DNA from: Burkholderiales bacterium
GTDB taxonomy: Bacteria > Pseudomonadota > Gammaproteobacteria > Burkholderiales > Burkholderiaceae_C
Reading direction: 5' to 3'
DNA: 40,488 nucleotides
Assembly: GCA_017302505.1 (NCBI GenBank)
Contig: JAFLDH010000014.1
Coordinates: 1 to 40,488 of the forward strand
Shown in pieces: positions 25,027-34,213 of the stretch. The translations under genes were made by a program, and so were the position numbers. The notes under the pieces are model-generated. The model was not told the DNA's origin and did not search any database. It saw only the letters and a program-made list of their open reading frames with translations. Position 1 is the stretch's first letter; every line of letters starts with the position of its first letter.

Positions 25027-25583
25027 GACGCCAGCCCCGCACCGTCAACGCGCACCGTCATCGCGCCCAGCCGTTCGTACAGGCGTGCCCGGGCGCGCAG
25101 CGGCCACCAGTCGTAGAGAAAGATCTCCAGCGGACGCCACAGCGCCACCCAGCCGCCGATGATCAGACTCTCCTTGACCAGCCAGGCCCAGCCTTCCTGA
25201 CTGATCAGCGAAGACAGCGCTTCGGCCAGCAGGATCGCCACCGCCAGGAAGGCCATGCCGATCAGCAGGCTGATGCGGCCAGTGCGGAACAGTTGCGACA
25301 GTTCGCGGCGTTTGGCCACGGCGCGACCCTTGAAGTACTCGCGCACCGCGTCGCCCAGCAGCGCCTCGTCGTCGCCCGACGGCTGCTGTCGGCCGAGATG
25401 CACGCGCAGCGCCAGCGGCTGACCCTTGGGCGTCTCCTCGGCCCAGCCGACGATGTAGTCGCTGGCCTTCGGGTCGAGGTCGCGCTCGCGGAACGGCGCC
25501 GGGTCCATCGAATCGAAGATCTGGCGCATCTCGCCCACATGGAGCTCGAGTTCCGCGCGCGCTGCGTCGGCCGGTGCGGGCAT
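25023..25583 (-). CDS. Unknown two-helix membrane protein linking RND and Mrp genes
   Basis: The 186-residue product starts at ATG 25583. A soluble, acidic N-terminal part (ELELHVGEMRQIFDSMDPAP, DIVGW-like core) leads to two membrane helices at about 107-127 and 136-155, followed by a short basic C-terminus (WRPLEIFLYDWWPLRARAR). I know similar unnamed proteins only as conserved membrane proteins. It lies 8 bases after the RND gene and overlaps mrpE by 4 bases, so it is physically part of both modules. A role in tying or regulating the two is an inference from position only. It has no Mrp-subunit motif. Confidence 0.75.
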   Translation of the reverse strand: MPAPADAARAELELHVGEMRQIFDSMDPAPFRERDLDPKASDYIVGWAEETPKGQPLALRVHLGRQQPSGDDEALLGDAVREYFKGRAVAKRRELSQLFRTGRISLLIGMAFLAVAILLAEALSSLISQEGWAWLVKESLIIGGWVALWRPLEIFLYDWWPLRARARLYERLGAMTVRVDGAGLAS

Positions 25584-25591
25584 CGTCGGAC

Positions 25592-28500
25592 TCAGCGTGT
25601 AGCGCCGGCGGGTGCGGGCGGCGGCGACGGCGGGTCTTCATTGCCGAGCACCGCGATGTACAGCGCCGGCAGGAACACCAGCGTCAGCACGGTGGCCACC
25701 AGCAGACCGCCCATGATGGCAAAGGCCATCGGCCCCCAGAACACCGTGGGTGCGATCGGCAGCAGGCCCAGTACGGTGGACACCGCAGTCAGCATCATCG
25801 GGCGCAACCTGTTGGTGGCGCAGGTCACCACGGCGTCGCGCACCGCGAGGCCGCTGGCGCGATCCTCCTCGATCGAGACGATCAGGATCAACGTGTTCTT
25901 GGCGATCATGCCGATCAGCGCCAGGATGCCCAGGATGGCGACGAAGCCCAGCGGACGGTTGAAGACCAGCAGCGACAGCACCACGCCGATCAGCCCCAGC
26001 GGCAGGATCGCCACCACCATCAGCATGCGGCGGAAGCTGACCAGCATGACCATCGTCGCCAGCAGCATCAGCACGATCATCAGCGGCACCACCGCGAACA
26101 CCGAGCCCTGCGAGGTCTGGCTCTCCTCGTACAGTCCGCCCGTCTCGATCTTGTAGGCTTTGGGCAGCGTGGCGCTGAACTCGGCGACCTTCGGCGCCAG
26201 CGCCTGCACCACGGTGTCGGGCAGCACGCCGCGGTTGACGTCGGCGCGCACCGTCAACGTCGGCACCCGGTCGCGGCGCCAGACCAGCGGGAACTCCTGG
26301 TCCTCGACGATGGTGGCGAACTGCTTCAGCGGCACCATGCGCCCGCTGGGCGTGGGCACCTGCAGCGAAGACAGGGTGGCAAAGGACGCGCGCTCGCTGT
26401 CGGTGGCACGCACCACCGCGTTGACCAGATAGATGTCGTCGCGCACCTGCGTCACCACGGTGCCCGAGATGGCCGCGTTCAGCACGCTGGCCAGCGCGGC
26501 CGAACTGACGCCCAGCTGGCGCGCCTGGTCCTGGTTGATCTTGATGCGCAACTGGCGCGCCGGCTCCATCCAGTCGAAGTGCACGTGCCGCGCGCGCGTG
26601 TCGCTGCCGACCACGTTCGCGAACTCGAGCGCCAGCCGCCGCACCTCGTCCTTGTCCGGGCCGGAGATGCGGTACTGCAGCGGCCAGCCCACCGGCGGCC
26701 CCAGTTCGAGCGGCGAGACGCGCGAGACCACGCCGGGGAAGTCTTCGGCCAGCACCTTCTCCAGCTTGTCGTGCAGGCGTTCGCGCGCGTCCAGGTCCTT
26801 GGCGACGATGACGAACTGGCCGAAGAAGGGGTTGGCCAACTGCACATCCAGCGTCAGGATGAAGCGGATCGCCCCACGGCCGACGTAGCTGCTGAAGTGG
26901 TCGACATCGGGGTCGGCCTTGAGCATCGTCTCCAGCCGCTTGACCTCCTGCTCCGTCGCGAAGATCGACGCGTTCTGGCGCAGCGTCAGGTCCACCGTCA
27001 GCTCGGGCCGGTCGCTGGAAGGAAAGAACTGCCGCGACACGCTGCCCAGCAGCACCAGCGCGGCAACGAAGGCGGCGATGGTGACACCGATGGTCACCCA
27101 TTTCATGCGGATCGCGGCCTGCAGGAAGCTGCTGTACAGCAGCACCATCTTGCCCGGCTTGGGCTCGGTCTCCTGCTTCTTCGGTGGCTTGAGCAACGCC
27201 TTGCCGAGCAGCGGTCCGAAGACCACCGCCACCAGCCAGCTGACCACCAGCGAGATCGCGACCACCGAGAAGATCGAGAAGGTGTATTCGCCGGCCGAAC
27301 TCTTGGCGAAGCCGATCGGCACGAAGGCGGCGATCGTCACCAGCGTGCCCACCAGCATCGGCGCCGCCAGCGTGCGGTAGGCAAAGGTCGCCGCTTCGTC
27401 CGCGGTGTCGCCAGCCCCCAGCCGGCGCAGCATCGCATCCACCGTGGTCATCGCGTCGTCGACCAGCATCCCCAGCGCGATGATCAGCGCGCCCAGCGAG
27501 ATGCGGTGCAGGTCGATGTTGGCCACGTCCATGATCGCGAACACGATCGCCATCGTCAGCGGAATCGCCAAGGCCACCACCGCGCCGGGCCGCACGCCCA
27601 GGCTGACGAAGCTGCACACCAGGATGATGACGATGGCCTGCCACAGCGAGGTCATGAAGTCGCTGATCGCCAGGTCCACCGTCACCGCCTGGTCGGCCAC
27701 CAGCGTGGCCTCGATGCCCACCGGCAGGTTGCCGACGATGTCGGCCATCTCCTTGCGCACGTTGTCGCCCAGCGCCAGGATGTCGCCGGCATCGCGCATG
27801 GCGATGGCCAGGCCAATGGCCGGCTTGCCGTTGACGCGGAACATCGGCTGCGGCGGATCGGTGAAGCCGCGGCGCACCTTGGCAATGTCGCCCAGGCGGA
27901 AGATGCGGTCACCGGAGACGATGTTCACCGCCTCGATGTCGCGCTCGGAATCGAAGGCGCCGGAGACCCGCAGGAACACCCGCTCCTGATCGCCCTGCAT
28001 CGTGCCGGCCGGGCGGATGGCGTTCTGCGCCTGCAGCGTGGCGACTATCTGGTTCAGGTTCAGCCGCAGGCCGGCCAGCCGCTCTGTGGAGAACTCGATG
28101 AAGATCTGCTCGTCCTGCGCGCCCAGCACCTCGATCTTCGAGACGTCGGGCACCTGCAGCAGGCGCGAGCGCGCGGCCTCCACGTAGTCGCGCAGTTCGC
28201 GGAAGTTGAAACCCTCGGCGGTGAAGGCGTAGATGATGCCGAAGGTGTCGCCGAAGCTGTCGTTGAGGAACGGCCCCAGCACCCCCTGCGGCAGCGTGTG
28301 GCGCATGTCACCGATGTTCTTGCGCACCTGATACCAGACGTCGGGAATCTTGTCCGGCGGCGCCGATTGCTCCAGGTCGACGAAGATCGTCGTCTGTCCG
28401 GCGATGGTGTAGCTGCGGATGCGGTCCAGGTAGTCGGTTTCCTGCAGCGTGCGCTCCAGCCGCTCGGTCACCTGCTTCAGCATCTCGTCCACCGTGGCGC

Positions 28501-28666
28501 CGGGCCAGCCGGCGGCCACGATCATGGTGCGCACGGTGATCGGCGGGTCCTCGCCGCGGCCCAGCTTCAGGAACGACATCACGCCGGCCACCACGCCGAT
28601 GATCATCAGGAAGATGACCAGCGAGCGCTTCTTCAGCGCCCATGCCGACAGGTTCGGACCGATCAC
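25592..28666 (-). CDS. RND-family inner-membrane efflux pump
   Basis: This is a resistance-nodulation-division proton-driven exporter (AcrB-like, hydrophobe/amphiphile group) of 1024 residues, full length. It has two repeats of membrane helices separated by large periplasmic loops. Helix 4 carries the proton-relay Asp pair in GMLVDDAMTTVDAML (around residue 400), and the second repeat has GFVAILGILALIGMIAKNTL near residue 920. The start is GTG 28666, overlapping the adaptor gene by GTGA. The substrate cannot be deduced; the motif differs from heavy-metal (CusA) pumps and from classical AcrB (LVDDAIVVVEN), so it is a divergent branch. It works with the adaptor upstream and, probably, the NodT channel at the operon end. 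Confidence 0.93.
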   Translation of the reverse strand: MIGPNLSAWALKKRSLVIFLMIIGVVAGVMSFLKLGRGEDPPITVRTMIVAAGWPGATVDEMLKQVTERLERTLQETDYLDRIRSYTIAGQTTIFVDLEQSAPPDKIPDVWYQVRKNIGDMRHTLPQGVLGPFLNDSFGDTFGIIYAFTAEGFNFRELRDYVEAARSRLLQVPDVSKIEVLGAQDEQIFIEFSTERLAGLRLNLNQIVATLQAQNAIRPAGTMQGDQERVFLRVSGAFDSERDIEAVNIVSGDRIFRLGDIAKVRRGFTDPPQPMFRVNGKPAIGLAIAMRDAGDILALGDNVRKEMADIVGNLPVGIEATLVADQAVTVDLAISDFMTSLWQAIVIILVCSFVSLGVRPGAVVALAIPLTMAIVFAIMDVANIDLHRISLGALIIALGMLVDDAMTTVDAMLRRLGAGDTADEAATFAYRTLAAPMLVGTLVTIAAFVPIGFAKSSAGEYTFSIFSVVAISLVVSWLVAVVFGPLLGKALLKPPKKQETEPKPGKMVLLYSSFLQAAIRMKWVTIGVTIAAFVAALVLLGSVSRQFFPSSDRPELTVDLTLRQNASIFATEQEVKRLETMLKADPDVDHFSSYVGRGAIRFILTLDVQLANPFFGQFVIVAKDLDARERLHDKLEKVLAEDFPGVVSRVSPLELGPPVGWPLQYRISGPDKDEVRRLALEFANVVGSDTRARHVHFDWMEPARQLRIKINQDQARQLGVSSAALASVLNAAISGTVVTQVRDDIYLVNAVVRATDSERASFATLSSLQVPTPSGRMVPLKQFATIVEDQEFPLVWRRDRVPTLTVRADVNRGVLPDTVVQALAPKVAEFSATLPKAYKIETGGLYEESQTSQGSVFAVVPLMIVLMLLATMVMLVSFRRMLMVVAILPLGLIGVVLSLLVFNRPLGFVAILGILALIGMIAKNTLILIVSIEEDRASGLAVRDAVVTCATNRLRPMMLTAVSTVLGLLPIAPTVFWGPMAFAIMGGLLVATVLTLVFLPALYIAVLGNEDPPSPPPAPAGATR

Positions 28667-29820
28667 GAGCGGGCCTCCAGCAGACGCACCTTCTGCCCAG
28701 GCCTCAGCGCCTGCACGCCCGCCGTCACCACCACGTCACCCGCCTTCAGCCCCGCGGCCACCTGCACGCTGTTGGCGTCGGCGTTGCCCAGCTCGATGGT
28801 GCGTAGCGACACCGTGCCGCTGGCCTTGTCCACCACCCACACGGCCGTCTTGCCATCGGCCCGCACCAGCGCGGTGGCCGGCACTTCGATGGCCGGCGGG
28901 CCGTCCAGCTTCATGCGCCCGGTGACGGTGCTGCCCAGGCGCATCGCCGGCGGCGGGTCGATCAGGCGCACGCGCACGGCGAAGGTGCCGGTCACCGGGT
29001 CGGCACGCGGCGAAACCTCGCGCACCCGGCCGAGGGCCGTGACCTGCGGATCCATGGCCAGTGCCACGTTGAGGTCGCGTGCACTGCCGGCGGGCCGGCC
29101 CGGCGAGACGACGATCTGCGGGTCGAGCGGCGCGCTGTCCTTGATCTGCGCCGGCACGTCGAAGACCGCATCGCGCGCGCCTTCGCGCGCCACCTGCACC
29201 ACCATGCGCCCGGCACCCACCACCTCGCCCGGCTCGGGGCCGCGGGCCGTGACCACGCCCGCCACCTCGGACACCAGCCGGGTGTAGCTCAGCCGGTTCT
29301 GCGCCAGCGACACCTGCCCCTGCAGCGACAGGATCTGCGCCTCGGCCGACTGCAGCAGCGCCTTGGCCTGCTCGTACTGGGCGCGCGACACCGCGTCCTC
29401 GGCCACCAGGTCGCGCATGCGCTCGTAGTTGCTGCGCGCCTCCACCAGCTGCGCGTTGGCGCCGGCCAGTTGCGCACGCACCGATTGCAGCGAGCTTTCT
29501 TCGTTCTGCGGGTCGAGCCGGGCGATCAGCTGGCCCGGCCGCACGTTGTCGCCCACCTCGACCAGCCGCTCCACCAGCCGGCCGTCGATGCGGAAGGACA
29601 GGTTGATCTCGTTCTGCGCCTGCACGGTGCCGGTCAGCGCCACCGTGTTGTCGGCGGCACGCGGCGCCACCGTGATGGTGCGCACCGGGCGGATCTCCGG
29701 CGGCGGCGCTTCCACCTCGCGCGCGCAGCCCGCCAGCAGCGCGATCAAGGGCAGTGCACACCAGGCCAGCGCTCGCGCGCGCCTCGGATGGGGCATGGGG
29801 AAGGCGATGGGATTGAACAC
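28663..29820 (-). CDS. RND periplasmic adaptor (membrane fusion) lipoprotein
   Basis: This is the adaptor that joins the RND pump to the outer-membrane channel. I chose the GTG start at 29820 because AGGAG lies 7 bases upstream; the in-frame ATG at 29796 lacks a ribosome site. The 385 residues start with a lipoprotein signal (LIALLAGC, Cys32). A barrel-sandwich half (LSFRIDGRLVERLVEVGDNVRPGQ), an alpha-hairpin (about 105-180, many Gln/Ala/Glu) and a second lipoyl half (SYTRLVSEVAGVVTARGPEPGE) follow, then a beta-barrel domain (PADPVTGTFAVRVRL-like) and a membrane-proximal domain. It overlaps the RND gene by 4 bases. It is the first gene of the ten-gene operon, 62 bases after the YfcC-family gene. 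Confidence 0.92.
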   Translation of the reverse strand: MFNPIAFPMPHPRRARALAWCALPLIALLAGCAREVEAPPPEIRPVRTITVAPRAADNTVALTGTVQAQNEINLSFRIDGRLVERLVEVGDNVRPGQLIARLDPQNEESSLQSVRAQLAGANAQLVEARSNYERMRDLVAEDAVSRAQYEQAKALLQSAEAQILSLQGQVSLAQNRLSYTRLVSEVAGVVTARGPEPGEVVGAGRMVVQVAREGARDAVFDVPAQIKDSAPLDPQIVVSPGRPAGSARDLNVALAMDPQVTALGRVREVSPRADPVTGTFAVRVRLIDPPPAMRLGSTVTGRMKLDGPPAIEVPATALVRADGKTAVWVVDKASGTVSLRTIELGNADANSVQVAAGLKAGDVVVTAGVQALRPGQKVRLLEARS

Positions 29821-29882
29821 GGAACAGCTCCTAGGGGGCGACACCGGCCGCGGGCCGATAGCGGTGCGGGGCAGGCCCCAGC

Positions 29883-31436
29883 TCAGGACAGCGTGGCCGA
29901 CGCGCCAATGACGGCCACCGACACCACCAACAAGGCCAGCAACAACGGCCAGACGAAACGCAGAAATTGATCGTAGCCGACCTTGGCAATGGCCAGGCCG
30001 CCGACGAGCACCACGCTGGTGGGCGAGAACATCAGCGCCAGCCCGTGGCCCATGATCCAGGCCGTGATGGTGGTGGCGCGGCTGACGCCGGCAAAGTCGG
30101 CCAGAGGCGCCAGCAGCGGCATGGCCAGCGCGCCATGGCCCGAGCTGGAGGGCACCAGCACCGCCAGCGGGATGTTGACCAGCACCGTCAGCGTGGTGAA
30201 GAAGGCCGCCGAGGCACCACTGACCAGCTGCTCCATCGAGTACAGGATGGTGTCCAGCGTCTGCGTGTTGGTCATGATGGCCGACACGCCGCCGGCCAGC
30301 AGCACCACCATGGCCGGACCCATCATGTCCGACGCACCGGCGGCGATCAGCTTCACCGTCTGCTTCTCGCCCATGCGCGCGACGATGCCCACCAGCACCG
30401 AGGCCAGCACGAACAGCATCGCCAGCTGCGGGAACCACCAGTTCAGCTCGAACCAGTAGGGCCGCGCGCCGGCCACCTCGTGGGTGGCGTAGTAGTCGGC
30501 CAGCGCCGGCCGCGGCTCGATCACGCTGGACCAGGGTATGACCGAGAAGATCATCAACCCGAAGGCCAGCGCAGTGATCACCAGCACGGCCTTCTGCGTG
30601 CCCGTCAGCACCTCGGCCTGCGCAGGCGCGGCCGTGGCGCTGCCCTCGTCATCACCGAAGCCGGACAGCGAGCTGGCCGGATCGCGCCGCACGCGCGCCG
30701 CATAGCGCAGCACCCAGGCGATGGACAGGGCCGTCAGCAGCACCCACAGCAGCGCCCGCAGGCCGATGCCCTCGCCGATGGACACGCCGGCCTCGCCGGC
30801 GGCCACGCCAATGGAGAAGGGGTTCACCGTCGCGCCCATCACGCCGCTGAGCGCACCCAGGATGATCATCGAGGCGGTGACCATGCGGTCATAGCCCAGC
30901 GCGGCCATCAGCGGGATGAACAGCGCGTAGAAGCCCAGCGTCTCCACCGAGAAGCCCATGGTCGAGCCGAGCAGCGAAAACAGCAGCATCACCGCGGCGA
31001 TCAGCAGCCAGCCCTGGTCACGCAGCCGGTGCGCCAGCGCGGCCACCGCCACCTCCAGCGCGCGGGTGGCGAAGCTGACCGAGATGAAGGCGCCGATGGC
31101 CATGATGAAGACGATGACGCCGATCTGGCCGAACATGCGGCCCAGCGTCTCGGTGTCCACCACCTCGGTGTCCGGGTTGCGCAGCCCGTAGATGCCGTTG
31201 ATCGGCGCCAGCACCAGCTGCTGCAGCATCTGGCTGGCGTCCAGCGGCGAGGGCACGCGCTCGTAGGTGCCGGGGATCGGCGAGCCGTCCAGGTCGGTCA
31301 GGTAGCGGCCGGCCGGAATGAACAGCGCCGCCAGCCAGACCAGCACCGTGACGATGGCCAGGGTGGCCACCGCCCCGGGAAAGCGGGACTGGCTGCGCGG
31401 CGGTTTCGCCTCGGCTTCGATATCGCTGGCCGACAT
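29883..31436 (-). CDS. YfcC-family (C4-dicarboxylate anaerobic carrier-like) transporter
   Basis: This is a 517-residue secondary transporter with about 12 helices of the YfcC/DcuC-like group, in which members near arginine-deiminase genes are thought to carry amino acids or their products. Family landmarks are LAALFIPAGRY near the start, the LAPINGIYGLRNPDTEVVDT loop, MGFSVETLGFYALFIPLM, GALSGVMGATVNPFSIG and VLVPSSSGHGALAMPLLAPL with TAWIMGHGLALMFSPTS. ATG 31436 has AGGAG upstream. It lies 30 bases after arcA, so arginine, citrulline or ornithine is a possible substrate (inference). Confidence 0.85.
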   Translation of the reverse strand: MSASDIEAEAKPPRSQSRFPGAVATLAIVTVLVWLAALFIPAGRYLTDLDGSPIPGTYERVPSPLDASQMLQQLVLAPINGIYGLRNPDTEVVDTETLGRMFGQIGVIVFIMAIGAFISVSFATRALEVAVAALAHRLRDQGWLLIAAVMLLFSLLGSTMGFSVETLGFYALFIPLMAALGYDRMVTASMIILGALSGVMGATVNPFSIGVAAGEAGVSIGEGIGLRALLWVLLTALSIAWVLRYAARVRRDPASSLSGFGDDEGSATAAPAQAEVLTGTQKAVLVITALAFGLMIFSVIPWSSVIEPRPALADYYATHEVAGARPYWFELNWWFPQLAMLFVLASVLVGIVARMGEKQTVKLIAAGASDMMGPAMVVLLAGGVSAIMTNTQTLDTILYSMEQLVSGASAAFFTTLTVLVNIPLAVLVPSSSGHGALAMPLLAPLADFAGVSRATTITAWIMGHGLALMFSPTSVVLVGGLAIAKVGYDQFLRFVWPLLLALLVVSVAVIGASATLS

Positions 31437-31466
31437 GCTCCTGGTTCTAAACGATGCAGGCGATGC

Positions 31467-32753
31467 TTAGAAGTCAACCGGGTCGCGGATGATCGGGCAG
31501 GTCATGCAGTGGCCGCCGCCGCGGCCACGGCCGAGTTCGGCGCCGACGATGGTGATGACCTCGATGCCCGCCTTGCGCAGCAGCGTGTTGGTGTAGGTGT
31601 TGCGGTCGTACGCATAGACCACGCCCGGCGAGGCGCACACCAGGTTCGCGCCGCTGTCCCACTGGGTACGCTCACGCTGGTAGTCGCTGCCGCCGGCCTC
31701 GACCACGCGCAGCTTCTTGAAGCCCAGCGCCTGCGCCACGACGTCGACGAAGGGCTTCTTCTCGGCCACGAATTCCACACCGCTGGGGTGGTTGCTCGGC
31801 CGGTACGAGAAGGTGGTGGTCTTGGCCAGGAAATCGGGCGCCAGCAGCACGCAGTCGCGGTCGGCGAAGGTGAACACCGTGTCCAGGTGCATTGCCGCAC
31901 GGATCTTCGGCATCGCTGCGACAATCACGCGCTCGGCCGCGCCCTTCTTGAACAACGTGGCCGCCAGCTGGCTGATGGCTTGGCGCGAGGTGCGCTCGCT
32001 CATGCCGATGAGCACATTGCCCTTGCCGATGGGCATCACGTCGCCGCCCTCCAGCGTGGCCAGGCCGTGGTCCTGCGTGGGGTCGCCCCACCAGACGTTG
32101 ACCTTGCCGGCGAAGTCGGGGTGGAACTTGTAGATGGCCGTGGTGAGGATGGTCTCCTCGTGCCGCGCCGGCCAGTACAGCGGGTTCAGCGTCACGCCGC
32201 CGTAGATCCAGCAGGTGGTGTCGCGGGTGTACAGCGTGTTCGGCAGCGGCGGCAGCAGGTACTCGGTGGCGCCGGCGGCCTGCTTGACCACCTTCAGCGC
32301 GTTGCCGCCCACCTTCTCGGGGAAGTCGTTGGTGGACAAGCCGCCGATCAGCGTCTCGGCCAGGTCACGGTCGCTCAGGCCTTCCAGGTAGCTGCGCAGC
32401 TCGTCGATGAAGCCCAGGCCCACCTGGTTGGGCACCACCTGGTTGTCGAGGATCCACTTCTTGCCCTCCGGCACGGCCACCGTCTCGGCCAGCAGGTTGT
32501 GCATCTCGACGACCTCGATGCCGCGGTCGCGCATCTTCATCATGAAGTCGAAGTGGTCGCGCTTGGCGTTCTCCACCCACAGCACGTCGTCGAACAGCAG
32601 CTGGTCGCAGTTGCTGGGTGTCAGCCGCGCATGGGCGCGGCCCGGCGCGCAGACCATCACCTTGCGCAGCTGGCCGACTTCAGAGTGCACGCCGAACTTG
32701 ACTTCTTCCTTCTTCGCGGGCTTCGACTTCGCCTTGGTCTTTGCAGTGGCCAT
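31467..32753 (-). CDS. arcA: Arginine deiminase
   Basis: ArcA hydrolyses L-arginine to L-citrulline and ammonia, the first step of the arginine deiminase pathway (cytoplasm). The 428 residues are full length. Active-site motifs are intact: the N-terminal [55 protein letters not shown] and GGGHCMTCP, with nucleophile Cys416. The start is ATG 32753 after AGGAG; an unusual Lys/Ala-rich leader ([17 protein letters not shown]) precedes the domain. It sits 26 bases after arcD and 30 before the YfcC-type carrier. No arcB (ornithine carbamoyltransferase) or arcC (carbamate kinase) is in the window. Confidence 0.97.
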   Translation of the reverse strand: MATAKTKAKSKPAKKEEVKFGVHSEVGQLRKVMVCAPGRAHARLTPSNCDQLLFDDVLWVENAKRDHFDFMMKMRDRGIEVVEMHNLLAETVAVPEGKKWILDNQVVPNQVGLGFIDELRSYLEGLSDRDLAETLIGGLSTNDFPEKVGGNALKVVKQAAGATEYLLPPLPNTLYTRDTTCWIYGGVTLNPLYWPARHEETILTTAIYKFHPDFAGKVNVWWGDPTQDHGLATLEGGDVMPIGKGNVLIGMSERTSRQAISQLAATLFKKGAAERVIVAAMPKIRAAMHLDTVFTFADRDCVLLAPDFLAKTTTFSYRPSNHPSGVEFVAEKKPFVDVVAQALGFKKLRVVEAGGSDYQRERTQWDSGANLVCASPGVVYAYDRNTYTNTLLRKAGIEVITIVGAELGRGRGGGHCMTCPIIRDPVDF

Positions 32754-32779
32754 GATGTGCTCCTGGTTCGTGGTGGGGG

Positions 32780-34201
32780 TCAGATGGAGATGGCGCCAGT
32801 CGCCAGCCCGTACACGCCGTAGACGGCCGCGGCGACGATGACGATGAAGGTGATCCAGTCGCTGGCCTTGTTGAAGACCGGCAAGCCCTGCTCGCGCCGG
32901 GCAATGTAGTACAGCACCGTACCCGGTGCGAACAGGATCGCCGAGAGCAGGATGAACTTCAGCCCGCCGGCGTAGATCATGAACAGCGTGTAGCCCACGG
33001 CCAGCACCGACAGGATCAGGTCGCGCTGCCGCTCCTCGGGGCGCACCTCGTAGGTCTGGCCGCGCTGCGCCAGCATCAGGCCGTACAGCGCCACGAACAG
33101 GTACGGAATCAGCGTGGTGGCGCTGGTCAGGTTGAGCATCAGCGCAAAGGCGTCGTTCGACCAGTAGGTGGAGATGACGATCAGCTGGATGATGATGCTG
33201 GTCCACCACATGGCCACCACGGGCACGTTGTTCTTGTTCACCCGCGAGAAGGCCTTGGGCATGTCCTTGGACTTGCCGGCGGCAAACATCACCTCGGCGC
33301 AGATCAGCGCCCAGGCCAGGTAGGCGCCCAGCACCGACACCAGCAACCCGACGCTGACGAACAGCGAGCCCCACGGCCCGACCACGGACTCCAGCACCGC
33401 GGCCATCGACGGCTGGCGCATGCCGGCGATGTCGGCACGCTGCAGCACGGCATAGGGCAGCAGCGTCACCAGCACCATCAGCGTGGTGACGATGATGAAG
33501 CCCAGGATCGTGGCCTTGCCGACGTCGCTGCGCTCCTTGGCAAAACGCGAGTAGACGCTGGCGCCCTCGATGCCGATGAACACGAACACCGTCACCAGCA
33601 TGGTGGCCTTCACCTGCTCGAACAAGCCGTTGGTCAGGTCGCCGCCATAGAAGTTGAAGCGGAACAGGTCCATCTTGAACGCGAAGATCAGGATCACGAT
33701 GAACACGAGGATCGGGATGACCTTGGCGATGGTGACGATCTTGTTGATGGCCGCCGCCTGCTGCACGCCGCGCAGGATCAGGAAATGGAACATCCAGATG
33801 CCCAGCGAAGCCACGCCGATGGCCACCGCGGTGTTGCCGTCGCCGAACACCGGGAAGAAGGCGCCCAGCGTGCTCTTGATCAGCACCCAGTACGACACGT
33901 TGCCGATGCAGCTGCCGATCCAGTAGCCGAAGGCCGAGATGAAGCCCGGGTAGTCGCCAAAGCCTTCGCGGGCGTAGGCGTACACGCCCGCATCGATGTC
34001 GGGCCGCCGCTCGGCCAGCGCCTGGAACACGCGCGCCAACATGTACATGCCGGTGCCGGCGATCACCCAGGCGATCACCGCGCCCAGTGGCCCGGTGGCA
34101 TTCGCGAAGGTACGGGGCAGCGAGAAGATGCCCGCGCCGACCATGCCGCCGACCACCATCGCGGTCAGCGCCATCCGTGTCATCTTCTGTTCGTTGGCCA
34201 T
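32780..34201 (-). CDS. arcD: ArcD-type basic amino acid antiporter (APC family)
   Basis: This is an inner-membrane antiporter of the basic amino acid/polyamine group of the APC superfamily, exchanging arginine for ornithine (or citrulline) to feed ArcA. The 473 residues have 12-13 helices. Helix 1 carries [20 protein letters not shown], the substrate-binding G-(A/S)-G-I-F motif, and helix 6 has [17 protein letters not shown], with the conserved Gly-Ile-Glu-Gly of this group. ATG 34201 has GGAG upstream. It is 12 bases after the TPR/beta-barrel gene and 26 bases before arcA. Exact substrate pairing is inferred from the neighbour. Confidence 0.9.
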   Translation of the reverse strand: MANEQKMTRMALTAMVVGGMVGAGIFSLPRTFANATGPLGAVIAWVIAGTGMYMLARVFQALAERRPDIDAGVYAYAREGFGDYPGFISAFGYWIGSCIGNVSYWVLIKSTLGAFFPVFGDGNTAVAIGVASLGIWMFHFLILRGVQQAAAINKIVTIAKVIPILVFIVILIFAFKMDLFRFNFYGGDLTNGLFEQVKATMLVTVFVFIGIEGASVYSRFAKERSDVGKATILGFIIVTTLMVLVTLLPYAVLQRADIAGMRQPSMAAVLESVVGPWGSLFVSVGLLVSVLGAYLAWALICAEVMFAAGKSKDMPKAFSRVNKNNVPVVAMWWTSIIIQLIVISTYWSNDAFALMLNLTSATTLIPYLFVALYGLMLAQRGQTYEVRPEERQRDLILSVLAVGYTLFMIYAGGLKFILLSAILFAPGTVLYYIARREQGLPVFNKASDWITFIVIVAAAVYGVYGLATGAISI

Positions 34202-34213
34202 GGTGTCTCCGGG

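Noticed and set aside
25574..29287. Open + strand frame of 1237 codons opposite the RND and adaptor genes
   Set aside because: Same mirror effect of codon bias; no coherent fold or start signal.
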